From the NCBI GenBank assembly GCA_028692395.1, contig JAQUXP010000009.1:1-64000 (forward strand): DNA of 64,000 nt, written 5' to 3'. The first letter of the stretch is position 1. Every line of letters begins with the position of its first letter. The translations under genes and the position numbers were made by a program. Below the pieces are notes generated by a model. That model did no database searches and was not told where the DNA came from. It was given only the letters and a program-made list of their open reading frames with translations. Shown piece after piece: positions 34,278-42,704 of the stretch. The DNA comes from Lachnospiraceae bacterium. Its GTDB lineage: Bacteria; Bacillota; Clostridia; Lachnospirales; Lachnospiraceae.

Positions 34278-35153
34278 ATGTTTCACAAATTAGGACGTAA
34301 TGATGACTGCTGGTGTGGAAGTGGTGTAAAGTATAAGCACTGCCACGCTGACTATGACGCAAAGCTGGAGAAATTTAAGGCAAGAGGCTGCCTGATTCCT
34401 CCCAGAAAGATCATCAAGAATCAGGAACAGATTCAGGGAATGCGAGACAGCGGAAAGATCAATATCGCAGTGCTTGATGCAGTGGCAGAAAAGATCTGCG
34501 AGGGGATGACAACAGAAGAGATCAACACAATTGTCCATGAAAAGACAATTTCCATGGGTGGAATACCGGCACCGCTGGGGTATCAGGGATTCCCAAAGAG
34601 TGTGTGTACCTCCATCAATGACCAGGTGTGTCATGGAATTCCCTCCGGGGACGTAAAGCTAAAATCCGGTGATATCATCAATGTGGATGTATCAACGATT
34701 TATAAGGGGTATTTTTCAGATTCTTCCAGGATGTTTTGCATCGGAGAGGTAAGTCCGGAGAAAGAACGCCTTGTCCGGGTGACGAAGGAGTGTGTGGAGA
34801 AGGGACTTGAGATGGTAAAGCCCTGGACCCGTCTGGGAGATATGGGATATGCGGTGCACCAGCATGCGCTGCAGCATGGCTACACCGTGGTGCGTGAGGT
34901 AGGCGGACACGGCGTAGGACTGGAATTCCATGAGGATCCTTATGTGGGATATACCACAGAGAAAAATACAGGAATGCTTATGACGCCAGGCATGTCATTT
35001 ACCATAGAACCCATGGTAAACATGGGAACCGATGAGATCTTCGTGGATGAGGAAAATGAATGGACCATCTATACGGAAGATAGAAAGCCCTCGGCCCAGT
35101 GGGAAGTGATGGTGCTGGTGACAGAAGAGGGGTATGAGCTGATTGCCTATTAA
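34278..35153 (+). CDS. map: Methionine aminopeptidase with N-terminal SEC-C zinc motif
   Basis: The 291-residue enzyme removes the initiator methionine from new proteins. Residues 6-25 form a SEC-C zinc-binding motif (GRNDDCWCGSGVKYKHCH), thought to tether the enzyme to the ribosome or to partners. The catalytic pita-bread domain shows NVDVSTIYKGYFSDSSRMF with metal-binding Asp residues, GGHGVGLEFHEDP with His, and FTIEPMVNMG with Glu. The final metal ligand falls in the SAQWEVMVLVTEEG block, where the expected EHT/EDT is changed to W-E. It follows lepB on the same transcript. Confidence 0.95.
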   Translation: MFHKLGRNDDCWCGSGVKYKHCHADYDAKLEKFKARGCLIPPRKIIKNQEQIQGMRDSGKINIAVLDAVAEKICEGMTTEEINTIVHEKTISMGGIPAPLGYQGFPKSVCTSINDQVCHGIPSGDVKLKSGDIINVDVSTIYKGYFSDSSRMFCIGEVSPEKERLVRVTKECVEKGLEMVKPWTRLGDMGYAVHQHALQHGYTVVREVGGHGVGLEFHEDPYVGYTTEKNTGMLMTPGMSFTIEPMVNMGTDEIFVDEENEWTIYTEDRKPSAQWEVMVLVTEEGYELIAY

Positions 35154-35219
35154 GTGACTGGAAGGATTCCCCGGAAGCAAAAAGTGAACAAAAGTGCACA
35201 AAACAGCGCAATTTTCAGC

Positions 35220-35248
35220 TTGAAAAATCTGGAAGGATAGCTGATAAT
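35220..35248 (+). promoter_or_regulatory. Likely promoter of the MFS gene
   Basis: TTGAAA (35220-35225) and GATAAT (35243-35248) are 17 bp apart. GGGGGAG precedes the ATG at 35307. Confidence 0.5.
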
Positions 35249-35306
35249 CAAGAAGACGGATTACACTTAGAAAGAGTACACTTGAGTTTGCGGGGGAGAT
35301 CACAAC

Positions 35307-36488
35307 ATGACGAAGAATTACAACAAGACACTTTATGCCTGTTTCACAGGGTATATTGTGCAGGCAATTATCAACAATTTTATTCCACTATTATTTTTGA
35401 CATTTCAGTCATCCTATGACATTCCACTGTCGAAGATTACCATGCTGATTACCTTTAACTTTGTGCTGCAGCTGGCTGTCGATCTGGTTTCTGTTACCTT
35501 TGTGGATCGGATCGGGTATCGGGCATCGATGCTAATCGCCCATGCCTGCGCAGCGGCGGGCTTGATTTTGCTGGTGATTCTGCCGGATCGTATGGAAGAT
35601 CCATTTTTGGGAATTTTGATTGCGGTTATGGTCTATGCCATCGGCGGTGGGCTTCTTGAGGTTCTGGTAAGCCCCGTGGTAGAGGCGTGTCCCACCAGGA
35701 ATAAGGAGACAGCTATGAGCCTGCTTCATTCCTTTTACTGCTGGGGGCATGTGGGAGTTGTGCTGATCTCCACCTTGTTTTTTGCAGTATTTGGCATCTC
35801 CAACTGGAAGGTGCTGGCGGTGATCTGGGCACTGGTTCCAGTGCTAAATGGTATCTTTTTCACCCAGGTGCCGATGGATACTTTGATTGCGGAGGGTGAA
35901 AAGGGTATGAGTATCCCGGAGCTTTTCCGGCAGAAAATCTTCTGGGTTTTTATGCTTCTGATGATGTGTGCAGGTGCCAGTGAGCAGGCGGTGAGCCAGT
36001 GGGCATCTACCTTTGCAGAGAAAGGTCTGCAGGTATCTAAGACTGTGGGGGATCTGGCAGGACCTATGTCATTTGCCATCTGTATGGGTATTGCCCGGGC
36101 ACTTTATGGAAAATTCGGCGAAAAGATTCGGGTACAGAGCATGATGTTTTACAGTGGAATTCTGTGTATGATCTCCTATCTGGTGATTTCCCTGGTTCCG
36201 GTGTCGGCGGTGGGTCTGATTGGCTGCGCCATATGTGGCTTTTCTGTGGGAATCTTCTGGCCGGGTACTTTCAGTATGGCAGCAGGCTCCATGCGACGGG
36301 GTGGCACGGCATTATTCGCACTTCTGGCTTTGGCGGGAGATCTGGGATGCTCCGGCGGCCCCACACTGGTGGGGGAGATATCCAGTCTGTTTCAGGATAA
36401 TCTGAAGGTGGGAATCCTGGCTGCCTGCGTATTTCCGCTGCTGCTGATCCTGGGACTGGGACTAAAGAAAAAGGTGGAGCACCGATAG
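35307..36488 (+). CDS. Major facilitator superfamily transporter
   Basis: The 393-residue protein has twelve predicted membrane segments in two halves. The loop between helices 2 and 3 carries DLVSVTFVDRIGYRASM, a version of the MFS motif A, and the start (YACFTGYIVQAIINNFIPLLF) resembles FucP-like or sugar-type MFS proteins common in Lachnospiraceae. The substrate is unknown; no enzyme gene adjoins it on the same strand. It converges on the MerR regulator gene, only 43 bp away, with no clear terminator in between. Confidence 0.88.
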   Translation: MTKNYNKTLYACFTGYIVQAIINNFIPLLFLTFQSSYDIPLSKITMLITFNFVLQLAVDLVSVTFVDRIGYRASMLIAHACAAAGLILLVILPDRMEDPFLGILIAVMVYAIGGGLLEVLVSPVVEACPTRNKETAMSLLHSFYCWGHVGVVLISTLFFAVFGISNWKVLAVIWALVPVLNGIFFTQVPMDTLIAEGEKGMSIPELFRQKIFWVFMLLMMCAGASEQAVSQWASTFAEKGLQVSKTVGDLAGPMSFAICMGIARALYGKFGEKIRVQSMMFYSGILCMISYLVISLVPVSAVGLIGCAICGFSVGIFWPGTFSMAAGSMRRGGTALFALLALAGDLGCSGGPTLVGEISSLFQDNLKVGILAACVFPLLLILGLGLKKKVEHR

Positions 36489-36531
36489 ACTTATCAGGGA
36501 CAGCCTTCACCCTGCGCAGCAGGAGAGCAGC

Positions 36532-37383
36532 TCATGCAGGAAAGTCTGGGCGATCAGTAGAGTCGGTAACCAGAATCGATATTTTCGTCAGAAATTCCCG
36601 GGGTGAACGCACTGCAATTTCATCCAGGATTGCTTCCTTGTAGACGTAGTCGGACATGGTCAGCCCCTGCTTTTGGATGTAGGACAGAAGCCGTGCAAAT
36701 GCTTCGTCGGCCTCGTAATAGTTTCCTTTTAAATATGTGATGGCATAGCTGCCAGCCGGTTTGACATAACAGAGATGTCCTTCCGGCGGGGCAGTTATTT
36801 TTGTGAAAAAATATGCGTAGGTATCGTAAATGCCGCCTGCCACCTTGTCTGTGGAAAGCATGGCACCATAAGGGTGCCCGGCATTAAGCCCGGCGGCATT
36901 ACAAAAGGCGATATGCTCATACAGTCTGTGAATGATTTTGTCATGGGAGCTGCTGTTCACCGCTTCACTTAAGATCAGGTATTCTTCCGGGCAGGTTTCC
37001 AGGGTTACCTGATCAGGCTGGACCATGGTGCTTAAGGTTACGAGGTCACGCTTGGTCTGAATCACCTGGTCAATCCGCTTCAGATGTGCAATCTCAGACC
37101 GGATTTTCTGATGCTGCTCATCCAGCAGCTTTTTTAAGTTCTGGGGACTGCGCCCGGTGATGTAGGCTTTGATCTCTTTCAGGGGCATGCCTATCTCTTT
37201 TAGACAGACAATCGTCTGGAACACATCACACTGATCCTCAGAGTAAAAGCGGTAGCCCAGTTCATTTGTATAGGCGGGAGAAAAGAGACCGATCTCATCA
37301 TAATGGATGAGAGTTCGCTTATTCGTTCCACACATGTGGGCAAAATCTCCGGTCTTTATGCATGGTACACGGTTTTTCTGCAT
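36532..37383 (-). CDS. MerR-family transcriptional regulator with GyrI-like effector domain
   Basis: The 283-residue protein has the MerR winged helix (TGDFAHMCGTNKRTLIHYDE, IGLFSPAYTNELGYRFYSED), a dimerisation coiled coil (about 85-125), and a C-terminal effector domain with the YAYFF, CYVKPAGSYAITYLKGNYYE and AFARLLSYIQKQGL patterns of the GyrI-like/BmrR class that binds drugs or small organics. It is transcribed away from an aminotransferase operon, and the space between them holds a perfect palindrome in a 19-bp-spacer promoter, the classical MerR arrangement. It therefore very likely activates that operon in response to a small molecule. GAGAGGAG precedes the ATG. Confidence 0.92.
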   Translation of the reverse strand: MQKNRVPCIKTGDFAHMCGTNKRTLIHYDEIGLFSPAYTNELGYRFYSEDQCDVFQTIVCLKEIGMPLKEIKAYITGRSPQNLKKLLDEQHQKIRSEIAHLKRIDQVIQTKRDLVTLSTMVQPDQVTLETCPEEYLILSEAVNSSSHDKIIHRLYEHIAFCNAAGLNAGHPYGAMLSTDKVAGGIYDTYAYFFTKITAPPEGHLCYVKPAGSYAITYLKGNYYEADEAFARLLSYIQKQGLTMSDYVYKEAILDEIAVRSPREFLTKISILVTDSTDRPDFPA

Positions 37384-37410
37384 AATTATACACTCCTCTC
37401 TTGACTATAC

Positions 37411-37441
37411 CGTAACGGTATACTTTATTATAAAGCAGAAG
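37411..37441 (+). promoter_or_regulatory. MerR-type promoter with 19-bp spacer and palindromic operator
   Basis: TTGACT (37411-37416) and TATTAT (37436-37441) are 19 bp apart, the overlong spacing that MerR proteins correct by twisting DNA. TATACCGT-A-ACGGTATA (37416-37432) is a perfect palindrome within the spacer. It drives the aminotransferase operon; the regulator's own promoter probably overlaps it on the other strand. Confidence 0.7.
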
Positions 37442-37534
37442 TAAAAAGAAGTCAAAATCAAAATAAAACAGGAATGAAAACAGGAATTAAAACAAAAAAG
37501 AAAATCAGCAAATCAGATAAAGGAGAACAAATTT

Positions 37535-38716
37535 ATGCCAGAATTAAGTAACAGAGTAGGAACATTTACAGATTCCGTCATCAGACGTATGACCAGAATC
37601 AGTGACGAGTATGATGCAATCAACCTTTCCCAGGGATTTCCCGATTTTGATCCTCCAAGGGAGATTATGGATGCCCTGGCAAAGGCCGCATATGCGGGAC
37701 CTCATCAGTATTCGATTACGTTTGGAGCCGAGAACTTCCGTGAGGCACTGGCCAGAAAGCAGGGGAAGGCCATCGGACGCACCATCGATCCGGAGGAGGA
37801 GATTGTGGTAACCTGCGGCGGTACGGAAGCTATGATGTGTGCCATGATGACGGTCTGCAATCCCGGGGACAAGGTTCTGGTATTCTCTCCTTTTTATGAA
37901 AATTACGGTGCAGATGCCATCCTGTCCGGTGCGGATCCCATCTATATTCCGCTGGTTCCCCCAACGTATCACTTTGATCCTGTCCTTTTGGAGGACGGAT
38001 TTCAGCAGGGGGCGAAGGCGATTATTGTCTGCAATCCATCCAATCCCTGTGGAAAAGTATTTACCAGAGAGGAACTGGAAGTGATCGGTAATATGGCCGT
38101 GAAGTACGATGCCTTCGTTATTACAGATGAGGTGTATGAGCATATGGTTTATGCACCAAATCATCATACCTGTATGGCGTCTCTGCCGGGGATGTATGAG
38201 CACACGATCACCTGTAATTCCCTGTCAAAGACCTATTCGATTACCGGATGGAGACTGGGTTATCTGATCGGGCCGGCCCAGGTGATCGAGGCAGCGAAAA
38301 AGGTACACGATTTTCTTACGGTTGGGGCGGCGGCACCCCTGCAGGAAGCGGCCACCGTTGGACTGAATTTTCCGGAAAGCTATTACCAGGAGCTGTTGGA
38401 AAAATATACAGGGAAAAGAAAACATTTTCTGGATGGTCTGGACTCCATCGGTCTGAAGCATAATGTTCCCCAGGGAACGTATTTTGTTCTGGTGGATATC
38501 TCACAGTTTTTGGCACTGGAGCAGTTTGCAGGTTATACGGATCTGGACTTCTGTGAATGGATGATTAAAAATGTTGGTGTTGCTGCAGTTCCGGGATCAA
38601 GCTTTTTCAAAGAAGAGGTGAATCATCTGATTCGTCTGCATTTTGCCAGAGAGGAAGCTACCATAGACGAGGCCATAGCAAGACTGGGTAAATTACAGAA
38701 GCTGCTGGAGGTGTAA
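37535..38716 (+). CDS. PLP-dependent aminotransferase, class I/II (KAT/AspC-like)
   Basis: The 393-residue enzyme would move an amino group between an amino acid and a 2-oxo acid. Markers are NLSQGFPDFDPP at the N-terminus, VTCGGTEA, CNPSNPCGKVFTREEL, TDEVYEHMVY, and the PLP lysine in SLSKTYSITGWRLGY. A substrate-carboxylate Arg occurs late (LIRLHFARE). The overall pattern resembles kynurenine/methionine-type aminotransferases. It is the first gene of an operon under a MerR-type promoter with an alcohol dehydrogenase (3-bp gap) and a YjiH-like membrane protein, suggesting uptake and breakdown of an amine or amino acid. The substrate is not known. Confidence 0.9.
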   Translation: MPELSNRVGTFTDSVIRRMTRISDEYDAINLSQGFPDFDPPREIMDALAKAAYAGPHQYSITFGAENFREALARKQGKAIGRTIDPEEEIVVTCGGTEAMMCAMMTVCNPGDKVLVFSPFYENYGADAILSGADPIYIPLVPPTYHFDPVLLEDGFQQGAKAIIVCNPSNPCGKVFTREELEVIGNMAVKYDAFVITDEVYEHMVYAPNHHTCMASLPGMYEHTITCNSLSKTYSITGWRLGYLIGPAQVIEAAKKVHDFLTVGAAAPLQEAATVGLNFPESYYQELLEKYTGKRKHFLDGLDSIGLKHNVPQGTYFVLVDISQFLALEQFAGYTDLDFCEWMIKNVGVAAVPGSSFFKEEVNHLIRLHFAREEATIDEAIARLGKLQKLLEV

Positions 38717-38719
38717 CAG

Positions 38720-39796
38720 ATGGGTTCTTATTCTGTGTTTTTTACCAATTATACGATTGGAACAGGGATTTACAGAGAAGTACCCGGCGTATGCCAGGAC
38801 TTTGGAAAGAAGATCTTTCTGATCGGAGGCGAGAGAGCGCTTCTGGCAGGTAAGGAGAAGCTGGTGCAGGCACTGGCGGATTCCCCTCTGACAATTGTGC
38901 AGACGGAGCTTTTCGGAGCGGACTGCACCTACGAAAGGATGGAGGAGCTGGCCCGGCTGGCAGAGCAAAGCGGCGCCGAGATGATCTTTGGCATGGGCGG
39001 TGGAAAAGCACTGGACACTGCCAAGGGTACGGCCCAAAAGGCAGGACTTCCGGTGTTTACATTTCCCACCATTGCCTCCACCTGTGCGGCCACTACGGCA
39101 CTGTCTGTGGTGTATCGGCAGGATGGAAATTTTGACAGCTTTTATTTTTATGAGAAACCAGCCAGACACTGTTTTATTGATCTGGATATTATCGCTCATG
39201 CACCATGGAGATACCTCCGGGCGGGGATGGGTGACACCATCGGAAAGCATTTTGAATGCCATCTGGCAGCCAGGGGTGACAAGCTGGATCACAGCTCGGC
39301 CCTGGGTCGTGAGATCAGTAATATGTGCTATGAACCCCTGCGTGAGCATGGGGTGCAGGCGCTGGCAGACTGTCGTCTTGCGCATGCTTCCTGGGAGCTT
39401 GAGCAGGCGGTGCTGGCCAATATCGTGAGCACGGGTCTGGTGTCCCTGATGGTGCTGGATGATTATAACTGTGCCATCGCCCATTCGGTCTATTATGGCC
39501 TGGTATTGCTGCCTGGATTTGAGGAAAAGTATCTTCACGGTGATGTGGTGGCATACGGCGTTCTGGTACAGCTGGCAATTGACGGACAGACGGAGCAGCT
39601 GGGACAGGTGAGAGCCTTCCTGCAGGAGCTTGGAATTCCGGTGACACTAAGGGAGATGGAGATTTCCCTGAACCGGGAAGTGCTGCAGCCGGTGCTCACG
39701 GAGACTGTCAATGGCCCGGATATGGAGCATCTGCCTTATCCGGTAAGTGAGGATATGGTTTTTGAGGGAATGAAGCTGGTTGAAGAGTACCGTTAA
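38720..39796 (+). CDS. Iron-containing alcohol dehydrogenase (glycerol dehydrogenase-like)
   Basis: The 358-residue protein has the nucleotide-binding pattern MIFGMGGGKALDTAKG and the threonine loop TIASTCAATTALSVVY, as in glycerol dehydrogenase-type enzymes. Metal ligands are expected from the DTIGKHFE, AIAHSVYYGL and LHGDVVAYGVL histidines and an upstream Asp. It would interconvert an alcohol and an aldehyde or ketone with NAD(P). Coupling to the aminotransferase (3 bp apart) suggests reduction of a carbonyl product made by transamination. It ends 47 bp before the YjiH gene start. Confidence 0.88.
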   Translation: MGSYSVFFTNYTIGTGIYREVPGVCQDFGKKIFLIGGERALLAGKEKLVQALADSPLTIVQTELFGADCTYERMEELARLAEQSGAEMIFGMGGGKALDTAKGTAQKAGLPVFTFPTIASTCAATTALSVVYRQDGNFDSFYFYEKPARHCFIDLDIIAHAPWRYLRAGMGDTIGKHFECHLAARGDKLDHSSALGREISNMCYEPLREHGVQALADCRLAHASWELEQAVLANIVSTGLVSLMVLDDYNCAIAHSVYYGLVLLPGFEEKYLHGDVVAYGVLVQLAIDGQTEQLGQVRAFLQELGIPVTLREMEISLNREVLQPVLTETVNGPDMEHLPYPVSEDMVFEGMKLVEEYR

Positions 39797-39842
39797 AATC
39801 CAGCAAAAAAGGAATAGATCAGTAGATGAAAAGAGGAAGGTA

Positions 39843-41189
39843 ATGGAAAAAAACTATATCAACGTAAAAAATGTTTTAAAGTTTATCCTGGGATCCGGGT
39901 TTGGAATCCTGATGTTTCTTGTGCCAATCCCTCAGGGAGAGTCATTTACAACCCTGCTGGATTTTCTAAAGAGTGGGATTAAGAATCTGCTGGGAGGCAG
40001 TCTGCCCTACATTATTTTATTTTTGCTGGTGGTCTCTGCGGTGATGAGTCTGATTGACTGGATTGCAAAACCAGACTTTATACGGAAGAATGAATACCTG
40101 AGCAAGGCATTTTCCACCACGCCTATGTATGTGGTGTCCAAGATTTTGGGTGCTATATTCGGAGCTATGGTGGTGTTTGGATTTGGCCCAGAGATTGTTA
40201 CTTCTGTGGATACCGGGGCAACAATTATTGATCTTTGCGGAACCCTGTTCTGCATCGTCATCTCCTTTAGCTTTATCCTGCCATTTTTGACAGACTGCGG
40301 AATTATGGAGTTTCTGGGTGTGCTTTTAAAGCCTGTTGTCCGGCCTTTGTTCCATGTGCCGGGACGTGCTTCCGTAGATCTGATGGCATCCTGGTTCGGA
40401 GCATCCAATGCTGCCGTTATTTTGACTCGGGAGCAGTATATGAAGGGCTTTTACACCAAGCGGGAAGCGGGTTATATTATGACAAACTTCTCCCTTGTGT
40501 CGATTCCCTTCTGTCTTTTGATTGCGACTACGGTGGGAATTGAGAATCTGTTTCCCTCCTTTTATCTGACCATCTGTATTGTAGGTGTGATTCTTGCCAT
40601 TATTCTTGTAAGAATTCCCCCCATCAGCAGAATTCCGAATACGTATCAGGAAAAGACGGGTCAGCGGATTAATGAAGAGGTTCCCACGGAGAAGAAACGT
40701 CTTGCATATGCTCTGGAGATGAGCTGCAGGCGGGCTGATCAGTTTGATCTGAAGACAGTGCTCTTAAGCGGTGTGCAGGTTGTGGTGGGTATGCTCTTTG
40801 ATCTGATTCCAATTGTTGCTTCCTGGGGAACGATTGCCCTGATTATTGCCACCTTCACACCGATCTTTAACTGGATTTCTTATCCTATGGGAATGTATCT
40901 GAAGCTGTTGGGCGTGGAGCAGGCATTTACCGTGGCTCCGGCAACTCTGGTTGGCTTTGCAGATATGTTTATCCCGGCGCTGTTAATCACTGGAATTACT
41001 GCAGTAAAGACCAAATTTATCATCGGTATTCTCTCCCTTGTTCAGATTGTCTATCTGACGGAGGTTGGCGTTATCATTATGAAGAGCGAGATTCCGCTGA
41101 ATCTGTGGAAATTATTCCTTATTTTCCTGGAGCGAACCGTCATCGCCCTGCCAATCATAGTATTGTTCGCCAACATATTCGTACGTTAG
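39843..41189 (+). CDS. YjiH-family membrane protein (nucleoside-recognition/Gate domains)
   Basis: The 448-residue protein has about ten hydrophobic segments. It shows the YjiH-type opening (LKFILGSGFGILMFLVPIP), the FGFGPEIVTSVDTGATIIDL region, the FILPFLTDCGIMEFLGVLLK gate-like motif, and ASWFGASNAAVILTREQYMKGFYTKREAGYI. Family members are annotated as nucleoside-recognition or transporter-like, without a proven substrate. ATG 39843 has AGGAAGG nearby and begins after the previous stop; a longer TTG start would overlap the dehydrogenase. As third gene of the operon it probably carries that pathway's substrate or product. Confidence 0.82.
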   Translation: MEKNYINVKNVLKFILGSGFGILMFLVPIPQGESFTTLLDFLKSGIKNLLGGSLPYIILFLLVVSAVMSLIDWIAKPDFIRKNEYLSKAFSTTPMYVVSKILGAIFGAMVVFGFGPEIVTSVDTGATIIDLCGTLFCIVISFSFILPFLTDCGIMEFLGVLLKPVVRPLFHVPGRASVDLMASWFGASNAAVILTREQYMKGFYTKREAGYIMTNFSLVSIPFCLLIATTVGIENLFPSFYLTICIVGVILAIILVRIPPISRIPNTYQEKTGQRINEEVPTEKKRLAYALEMSCRRADQFDLKTVLLSGVQVVVGMLFDLIPIVASWGTIALIIATFTPIFNWISYPMGMYLKLLGVEQAFTVAPATLVGFADMFIPALLITGITAVKTKFIIGILSLVQIVYLTEVGVIIMKSEIPLNLWKLFLIFLERTVIALPIIVLFANIFVR

Positions 41190-41235
41190 GGAAAAGGAAA
41201 AATTTGACGGGAACAGGGAATTTTGCAATTTTCTC

Positions 41236-41264
41236 TTTTCAGCGTCCGACTAATACGCTATACT
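41236..41264 (+). promoter_or_regulatory. Possible promoter of ddh
   Basis: TTTTCA (41236-41241) and TATACT (41259-41264) are 17 bp apart. No terminator is evident after the previous gene, so read-through is also possible. Confidence 0.4.
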
Positions 41265-41341
41265 ATAGCAGTAGAAATCAGAGAAACTGTCAAGACACTG
41301 AGGTCTGCAAATTATTTGTTTGAAAAGGGAGAATGATAGAT

Positions 41342-42328
41342 ATGAGTATTAGAATTGGTATTTTAGGGTATGGAAATCTTGGACGTGGTGTGGAGTGTGC
41401 TGTTAAGCAGAATCCGGATATGGAGCTGACAGCGGTATTTACAAGAAGGGATCCTTCTACAGTTTCGATTCTCACAGAGACCGCAGCAGTATGCAGGGTT
41501 TCTGAGGTGGAGGACTGGAAGGATAAGATAGATGTTTTGATTCTCTGTGGAGGAAGTGCGACGGATCTTCCGAAACAGACACCGGAATATGCAAAGCTTT
41601 TTCATGTGATTGACAGCTTTGATACCCACGCAAGAATTCCGGAGCATTTTGCAGATGTGGATGCAGCGGCGAAGGAATCCGGAAAGATCGGCATTATCTC
41701 TGTAGGCTGGGATCCGGGTATGTTTTCTCTGAATCGTATGTATGCCAATGCAATCCTGCCGGATGGTGCAGATTACACTTTCTGGGGAAAAGGTGTCAGC
41801 CAGGGACATTCGGATGCGATTCGCCGTATCCAGGGTGTCAGAGATGCAAAGCAGTACACGATTCCGGTAGAGGCCGCACTTGAGGCTGTACGTCGTGGAG
41901 AAACCCCGACACTTTCCACTCGTGAGAAACACACAAGAGAGTGTTTTGTAGTTCTGGAAGAGGGCGCAGATGCTGCTAAAGTGGAAGAAGAGATTAAGAC
42001 CATGCCAAACTACTTCTCCGACTATGACACAACGGTTCATTTTATCAGCGAAGAAGAACTAAAACGTGACCACAGTGGAATTCCTCATGGCGGTTTTGTC
42101 CTTCGAAGCGGAAAGACCGGCTGGAATCAGGAAAACAACCATCTGATCGAGTACAGTCTGAAGCTGGATTCTAATCCGGAGTTCACCTCCTGCGTCATCG
42201 TTGCCTATGCAAGAGCTGCCTACCGCCTCGCAAAAGAGGGCCAGACCGGCTGCAAAACCGTCTTCGATATCGCTCCTGCATACTTAAGTGCAAAAAGCGG
42301 CGAAGAACTGAGAAAAGTATTATTATAA
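41342..42328 (+). CDS. ddh: meso-Diaminopimelate dehydrogenase
   Basis: The 328-residue enzyme makes meso-diaminopimelate in one step by reductive amination of tetrahydrodipicolinate with NADPH and ammonia, for lysine and peptidoglycan. The N-terminus SIRIGILGYGNLGRGVECAV is diagnostic. Also seen are LILCGGSATDLP, VIDSFDTHARIPEH, GWDPGMFSLNRMYANA, and WGKGVSQGHSDAIRRIQGV. ATG 41342 (residues SIRIG next) is preferred to ATG 41333, since AAGGGAG lies ten bases before it. The gene stands alone. Lachnospiraceae commonly use this short route in place of, or beside, the acetylase or aminotransferase branches. Confidence 0.97.
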   Translation: MSIRIGILGYGNLGRGVECAVKQNPDMELTAVFTRRDPSTVSILTETAAVCRVSEVEDWKDKIDVLILCGGSATDLPKQTPEYAKLFHVIDSFDTHARIPEHFADVDAAAKESGKIGIISVGWDPGMFSLNRMYANAILPDGADYTFWGKGVSQGHSDAIRRIQGVRDAKQYTIPVEAALEAVRRGETPTLSTREKHTRECFVVLEEGADAAKVEEEIKTMPNYFSDYDTTVHFISEEELKRDHSGIPHGGFVLRSGKTGWNQENNHLIEYSLKLDSNPEFTSCVIVAYARAAYRLAKEGQTGCKTVFDIAPAYLSAKSGEELRKVLL

Positions 42329-42374
42329 AAGATATTGAGTTTGAATAAGCACATCTATTGATTCAAACTTTGAT

Positions 42375-42403
42375 TTGACATATTTTTAATGCAATGCTAA
42401 TAT
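42375..42403 (+). promoter_or_regulatory. Strong promoter of a small RNA locus
   Basis: A perfect TTGACA (42375-42380) and TAATAT (42398-42403) are 17 bp apart, and an extended -10 TG precedes the box. No coding region with a ribosome binding site follows. Confidence 0.65.
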
Positions 42404-42409
42404 ACATGT

Positions 42410-42504
42410 ATAAAAAGGTGCTACCGATAGACGGTTAGCCCGGATTTGTAAGTTGATTAAAGTAATCGCCTTAGTTTACCAGACCGAGGGCGATTACTTT
42501 TTTT
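42410..42504 (+). ncRNA. Probable small noncoding RNA of about 95 nt
   Basis: The span runs from the expected start point of a consensus promoter to a strong terminator with a T7 tract. It has no credible ribosome binding site and no ORF inside. An internal stem is possible around ACCGATAGACGGT. From memory, RNA with a ctaccgatagacggttagccc core and an AAAGTAATCGCC terminator recurs in Lachnospiraceae beside holin-like toxin genes, which would make this a type I antitoxin. No hydrophobic toxin ORF is seen on the opposite strand here, only short frames, so it may be solitary. The resemblance is unverified. Confidence 0.45.
42459..42504. terminator. Intrinsic terminator of the small RNA, possibly bidirectional
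   Basis: A perfect 12-bp stem (42459-42470 with 42489-42500) closes a loop that may form further pairs. T residues run to 42504, and A residues on the left arm would give a short U tract on the other strand. Confidence 0.8.
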
Positions 42505-42592
42505 GTGATTTATTCCTAATGAGTAAAAATTCTGGTGGCAGTTATCTGATTCAAATTTGGGGCAAATTTCTTATTCCCTGCCATTTTCTTTT

Positions 42593-42622
42593 TTGTATAA
42601 AAATTAGATACCAAATTAATAA
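42593..42622 (+). promoter_or_regulatory. Possible promoter of the phosphorylase operon
   Basis: TTGTAT (42593-42598) and TAATAA (42617-42622) are 18 bp apart in an AT-rich interval. This is a weak match. The rest of 42505-42704 shows no other clear signal. Confidence 0.35.
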
Positions 42623-42704
42623 TAAGTACACTGTATCCTCAGCCAAAATCAAATAGAATTAGACTAAAACAGTTATGCAGCAGCACGATCAACAGGAGGC
42701 CAAT

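Noticed and set aside
42453-42656. 67-residue plus-strand ORF after the small RNA promoter
   Set aside because: It runs through the terminator hairpin, has no Shine-Dalgarno sequence and no recognisable protein pattern.
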